64,000 nt of DNA from Sipunculus nudus (lineage: Eukaryota; Annelida; Sipuncula; Golfingiida; Sipunculidae), in assembly GCA_026874595.1 (NCBI GenBank), contig CM049320.1, positions 24,585,714 through 24,649,713 of the forward strand, read 5' to 3'. The first letter of the stretch is position 1. Each line of letters opens with the position of its first letter. Under the pieces are notes generated by a model. The model made no database searches, was not told the DNA's origin, and saw only the letters and a list, made by a program, of their open reading frames with translations. Both the position numbers and the translations under genes were made by a program. Below are positions 60,285 through 64,000 of this stretch, in pieces.

Positions 60285-61018
60285 TTGCGTTCCCATTTAC
60301 ATTAGCCATCAAGAGTCACATTTCCTTTAGCCAACCAAAGTCACATTTCCATTACCCAGACAGAGTCACATTTCCATTAGCTATATATCCAGAGCCACAT
60401 GTTCATGAGCCTTCTTTGATTCGCATTTTAATAAGCCACCCTGCATGAGTCATATTTCCATAAGCTAACCATGCATGCAGATCCAGATTTGAAGGTCACA
60501 TTTCCATTGTCCACCCAGAGTCACATTTCCATTACCCAACCAGATTCACATTTCCTTTAGCAACCAGAGTCACATTTCTATTAGCTTACCAGAGTCACAT
60601 ATCCATTACCTAACTAGACTCACATATCCATTATACCCAACCACAGTCACATTTCCATAAGCCATCCAAGGTCACATAAATTTCCATAGCGAACCAGAGT
60701 CACATTTCCATTAGCCAATTAACCAGAGTCGCACCTCTAGCCAACCAGAGGCACATCTCTTTAGCAAACCCGAGTCACATAAATCCATTAGCCAATCATT
60801 GTTACATTTCAATTAGGTATCTGGCTAGAGTAACTTTTCATTAGCCACCCCTATTCACATTTCCTTTAGCCATCCAGAGTCAAATTTTCATTAGCTGATT
60901 AAAATCGTTTTTCAATAAGCCAACCAAAGTCAAGCCTGTTCCCTTAGCCAATCAGAGCCACATTTCCATTAGCCATCTATATAGTCACATTTCCATTATA
61001 GCCAACCAGAGTCATAAA
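60285..61018. repeat. Tandem array of ~25-bp AGTCACATTTCCATTAGCCA units
   Basis: More than 25 imperfect copies of a unit close to CCAGAGTCACATTTCCATTA followed by GCCAA. Spacing varies between about 22 and 35 bases. It ends exactly where the SINE begins. Confidence 0.9.
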
Positions 61019-61180
61019 ACATGCAGTCGAGGGGTAAAACGCTCGGCTCTCTCCGCTGGCGACCCGGGTACGACACCCGGTGTGGCCATGAGATAAGTTT
61101 GTATAGTTGCCTGTTCAAGGTCGGTGGTTTTCTCCGGCACCCCTATAGACTATACCGAACGCTATCATCTGAGTGCCTTG
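61019..61180 (+). repeat. tRNA-derived SINE
   Basis: Contains an A-box-like stretch (GTCGAGGGGTAAAACGCTCGG, about 61026-61046 with one extra base) and a B-box match GGTACGACACC (61067-61077; consensus GGTTCGANNCC), spaced as in a tRNA, followed by a non-tRNA body with GGTGGTTTTCTCCGG. The sequence does not fold into a full tRNA, so it is a SINE rather than a tRNA gene. Confidence 0.6.
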
Positions 61181-62200
61181 ATTAGTTTAATAACTATTTT
61201 TACTATCCATATAAAATAAATAAGTTTATATTAATTAGGTTAGTTATTGCCAGTGTCCTCAAAATAGGATTTCAGACAGTTACACAATCTTCAGAGCGAT
61301 ATTTCTCATAAACCGTCAACATAAATGTTGGTATGAATTCAATTTTCAAATACATGGTTCCTATAATATGTAATCTGCCAGATTTCTTATGGTTATAGGC
61401 CTATAAGGTTAATAAAGCAGTTACATTCCATTTTAACAAATATGAATGAACATGTCAAATCATCGAACATTTATGTATATATACAAAGAAAAAAAATCAA
61501 ATATAGGCTACTCCTAATTTTTCCTCTACGTTTTATTTCTTTGTGGCTAATAAAGATTTAAACCTAAATTGAAGCAATGTTGTTTGACGATTCAAAGTCG
61601 TTAACCGACAGTCAGTATATATGGCTATAGATAAAATATTGTAAACAATATATTGCATGTTTCTAAAATTTATATTTATTTAATTTTATATCTGTAAGAC
61701 TAACAGTTTGCTTTGCATACATGTAAATATGTGTATGCATGGTTCCTTCCAGCAAATAAGGCCTATGCATGTGAACTAAAATGAAATTTGGAGAAAATAT
61801 TTATATAGGCTATAAATTCCAGTGGGTGCCTATATAGGTGATTTAAACGGTCCAATCACATTACTGCACCAGCTCGATTGTTACCTTTTAAAACTAAGGT
61901 AAATTAATTAATGTAAATTTATAACATATTTTTTATATATTATATGAAGATATTTAGCGTAAGAGATTTAATATTATTATTATGCACACCGCACACACAC
62001 ACACACACACACATATGCAACAATATAAATTGTATATATCGTGTCATAAATATGCTGTCTATTTCTAGGCAATGATGAACTTGCGTATAAGTCGATTATT
62101 ACATTATCTCACCTAAGCTCGGTTGGTGAAAAATAAGTCCAACCCATCCAACGATTCCCCGAAACCAGAAAAGAAAAATCAGAAATCGGCACACGTTCAC
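61181..62200. other. Non-coding AT-rich stretch
   Basis: No coding support. A CA tract lies at 61989-62012. Sequence becomes less AT-rich after 62100, leading to the candidate promoter. Confidence 0.5.
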
Positions 62201-62296
62201 AGGACATGCCTGAATGGGGACAAAGTTTGTTTTCTAAACAAAACACACGAATAGACAAGACCCAAATTTCCGTCGCTTTGCGCGGGAGGATATCTG

Positions 62297-62307
62297 TGCG
62301 CATGCGC
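62297..62307. promoter_or_regulatory. NRF-1 motif
   Basis: TGCGCATGCGC is a perfect palindromic NRF-1 core, which marks many constitutive animal promoters. It lies directly before a candidate start codon in a locally GC-richer region. Confidence 0.45.
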
Positions 62308-62308
62308 C

Positions 62309-62422
62309 ATGTCGGATCCCGCCAAATTGGTAGTCGTTTGGTTTCCTGGAGGCGCTGTAATCCTTCACAAACACAGGAACAAGGGCTGCTTGTCGTCTGC
62401 TGTTTGCTGGGTTGTCATTGAG
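62309..62422 (+). CDS. Candidate first coding exon of an unidentified gene
   Basis: ATG at 62309 (context GCGCCATGT) opens a 38-codon frame beginning MSDPAKLVVVWFPGGAV and ending in GAG|GTATGA, a good donor, phase 0; the frame meets a stop two codons into the intron. The NRF-1 motif overlaps the presumed leader. I could not find a matching downstream exon before 64000, so the rest would be outside the window. No family recognised. A longer overlapping frame (62206-62421) has no such donor logic. Alternatively chance. Confidence 0.4.
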
Positions 62423-63342
62423 GTATGAGGGATGACAACGGTGTCTCGGCAGAAATATTTACCCAGGTGTTCTGTATTCCACGATTGCCGAGCGGCATTT
62501 TTTGCAATTCGGGTATCAGAGTAAATAACGCGGCGGCTTCAATCCGCGAGCAGACGTCAACTTGAGCTGCGCGCGTTCACGTTTGTGTGAAGAATCGGTT
62601 TTACTGGGCGAGCTTCTTAATTGTGTCTAGTATTTGCTTTACCTGTATAGAATGATCCATCTTTCCTTAACTGACACCAGGAAAGCCACGCTTATGGTCG
62701 AACCACGATTTGAGGATGTGGGTTTAAAATGTAGCCCCAGGCAAGCTCTGCTTTCAATTCAGATGCCATCTCAAGACAGCACACAACAGAGATGTCGCAG
62801 AGTGTCGGACAGCTCTGATGAAAGGGGGTGGATGTGAAAGGCCAGCACTGTTCACTTTAAAGGACAGCTAACATCCGATCTATTGTTAACAGTTTTAAAA
62901 TATAATAATGAATATAATTTCATGTATATATCAGCCTACAATGTAAGTTATCCTCCCTCCTCCATGCACGCTATTTTTGCCCTTATGAGGATATACAATT
63001 TTTACTTCATAAGCTTCACATTGGCATGGTAAATTGTTCGCGATTTTAACTCTTCTAATATTTCGCGAGGTTTCCATTTTCGCGATCTTAAACCTTACAC
63101 AGCAACCTGCCAAAATATATTGGAATTCTTGCTAATTATTGTTAAATTTTATAAAAAATCTGATATTATCTATAATTTTAAGAAAGTAAAAAAGTAGACT
63201 AGGGTCGTTTCAAAGCATTTGAAACGAGTTGAAACATGTCCGTTTACTAGAACCTTACAATTAAGGTAATACAAGTTGGCCCACACATTTTACACAGGAG
63301 TAAGAAATGCCATTTTGTTGGAGGGAAATACCAAAGATTAAT

Positions 63343-63345
<3 letters not shown>

Positions 63346-63399
<54 letters not shown>
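63346..63399. repeat. (TA)n microsatellite
   Basis: About 27 TA units. Confidence 0.9.
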
Positions 63400-63401
<2 letters not shown>

Positions 63402-63864
63402 AGATTAGGTGTGCTTCATAAGACATTTGAGGATTTTAATTATATTTGTTGTATAGTTCTTGTATTTAATGTATATATAGGCCTCTACTGTAATATATTA
63501 TTATTTATATTGAAATAAATACTTAAGCTTTTATATATGCCTCATTGCCTAATTAACTTGATTCAGTATTTAAAATTCTCATTTCGTTAAACCACTGTAT
63601 ATAAAAAGGGAATATATACAAAGAAGAGGTTGAAAAAAGCATATATAGGCCTATAGCCGGCTTAACCGCATTTATATATATAAAACTGGCGCGAAGATTT
63701 TGCGCGTTTTGCAAATTATTGCGGTTTTCCTTTTTTTATACTGTGCTGATAGCCGAGGGAAAATGCAATCTATGCGAGATCAAAAGACCGGAGAGACAGT
63801 ATTTTCACGCAGACGCTGTCGGGGTAAAACGAACTCGTGCGCATGAATACACAACCTGACAAGG

Positions 63865-63883
63865 TGACGTCACGTAGACGTCA
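63865..63883. promoter_or_regulatory. Paired CRE motifs
   Basis: TGACGTCA (63865-63872) is followed at once by a second GACGTCA. The surrounding 63700-63900 is richer in CpG than the flanks, so this may be another promoter whose gene lies outside. Confidence 0.25.
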
Positions 63884-64000
63884 GGGGGCTTCGTGTCCGG
63901 GTGTGTGATCTCTTTAACGTGTGATCTACCATGAAATTATATGAAGTATTCTCTCCATGAACAAAACGGGCTTTATATAAGTGTCGTTTCATTAATACGT

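Larger units (their letters stand above)
62423..64000. other. Right end, probable intron or intergenic
   Basis: A 61-codon frame from ATG 62652 to 62837 is open but no splice phase joins it to the candidate exon. A CGCGAAA-type dispersed repeat lies inverted at 62960-63100, a TA microsatellite at 63346-63399, and CRE-type motifs at 63865-63883. Nothing else supported. Confidence 0.5.

Noticed and set aside
46281-61018. CRISPR array
   Set aside because: Tandem arrays here have degenerate units without unique equal-length spacers, and the DNA is animal nuclear.
61025-61090. Functional tRNA gene
   Set aside because: A- and B-box resemblance is present but no complete cloverleaf or acceptor stem; treated as SINE.

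Overview
The window is animal nuclear DNA. Its genes are split by GT..AG introns, it is AT-rich, and it is full of microsatellites (TA, GA, CA, AAT), homopolymeric G/C tracts, decayed transposons and tRNA-derived repeats. The octamer TAGGCCTA occurs 14 times by eye. Together this suggests a marine invertebrate (mollusc, echinoderm, hemichordate or amphioxus-like), but the sequence alone does not settle the phylum. I see no prokaryotic operons, CRISPR arrays, rRNA or canonical tRNA genes.

Region 5.47-28.9 kb (+ strand) holds one gene that I could assemble completely. It has a TATA/Inr core promoter, a short non-coding exon, a signal-peptide exon, a linker exon, a giant 3.3 kb exon, and eight small exons ending in a stop codon and an AATAAA signal. 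All intron phases close and give 1588 residues. The predicted product is secreted. A large beta-rich N-terminal region of about 950 residues, with four N-glycosylation sequons, is followed by a highly charged coiled coil and a Cys pair. Next come a basic segment resembling a gamma-glutamyl carboxylase recognition site, nine amphipathic heptads, a short beta-rich domain, a furin-type RRKR site and a 189-residue C-terminal piece with four cysteines. I do not recognise a named family.

Region 30.7-43.14 kb is a second, about 98-99 % similar copy of everything from the middle of the giant exon (15.80 kb) to past the 3' end of the gene (30.70 kb). All nine exons in it keep their splice sites, phases and stop. 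It has no promoter, signal peptide or start codon. It could be a real tandem duplication supplying an alternative terminal exon cassette, a recent pseudogene, or an uncollapsed haplotype in the assembly. Copy 1 carries a 2.55 kb Tigger/pogo-like DNA transposon that copy 2 lacks. Both copies carry a hAT-like element.

Region 43.1-62 kb is repeat-dominated: three tandem ~0.6 kb units, a decayed non-LTR reverse transcriptase flanked by a pair of related repeats, a 500 bp AAT block, a 16-bp minisatellite rich in CAGGTG, a ~25 bp tandem array and a SINE. At about 62.3 kb an NRF-1 motif sits next to a plausible first coding exon (38 codons, clean donor) of a gene that probably continues beyond the window. 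The first 5.4 kb is intergenic with a reverse-transcriptase remnant and dispersed repeats.
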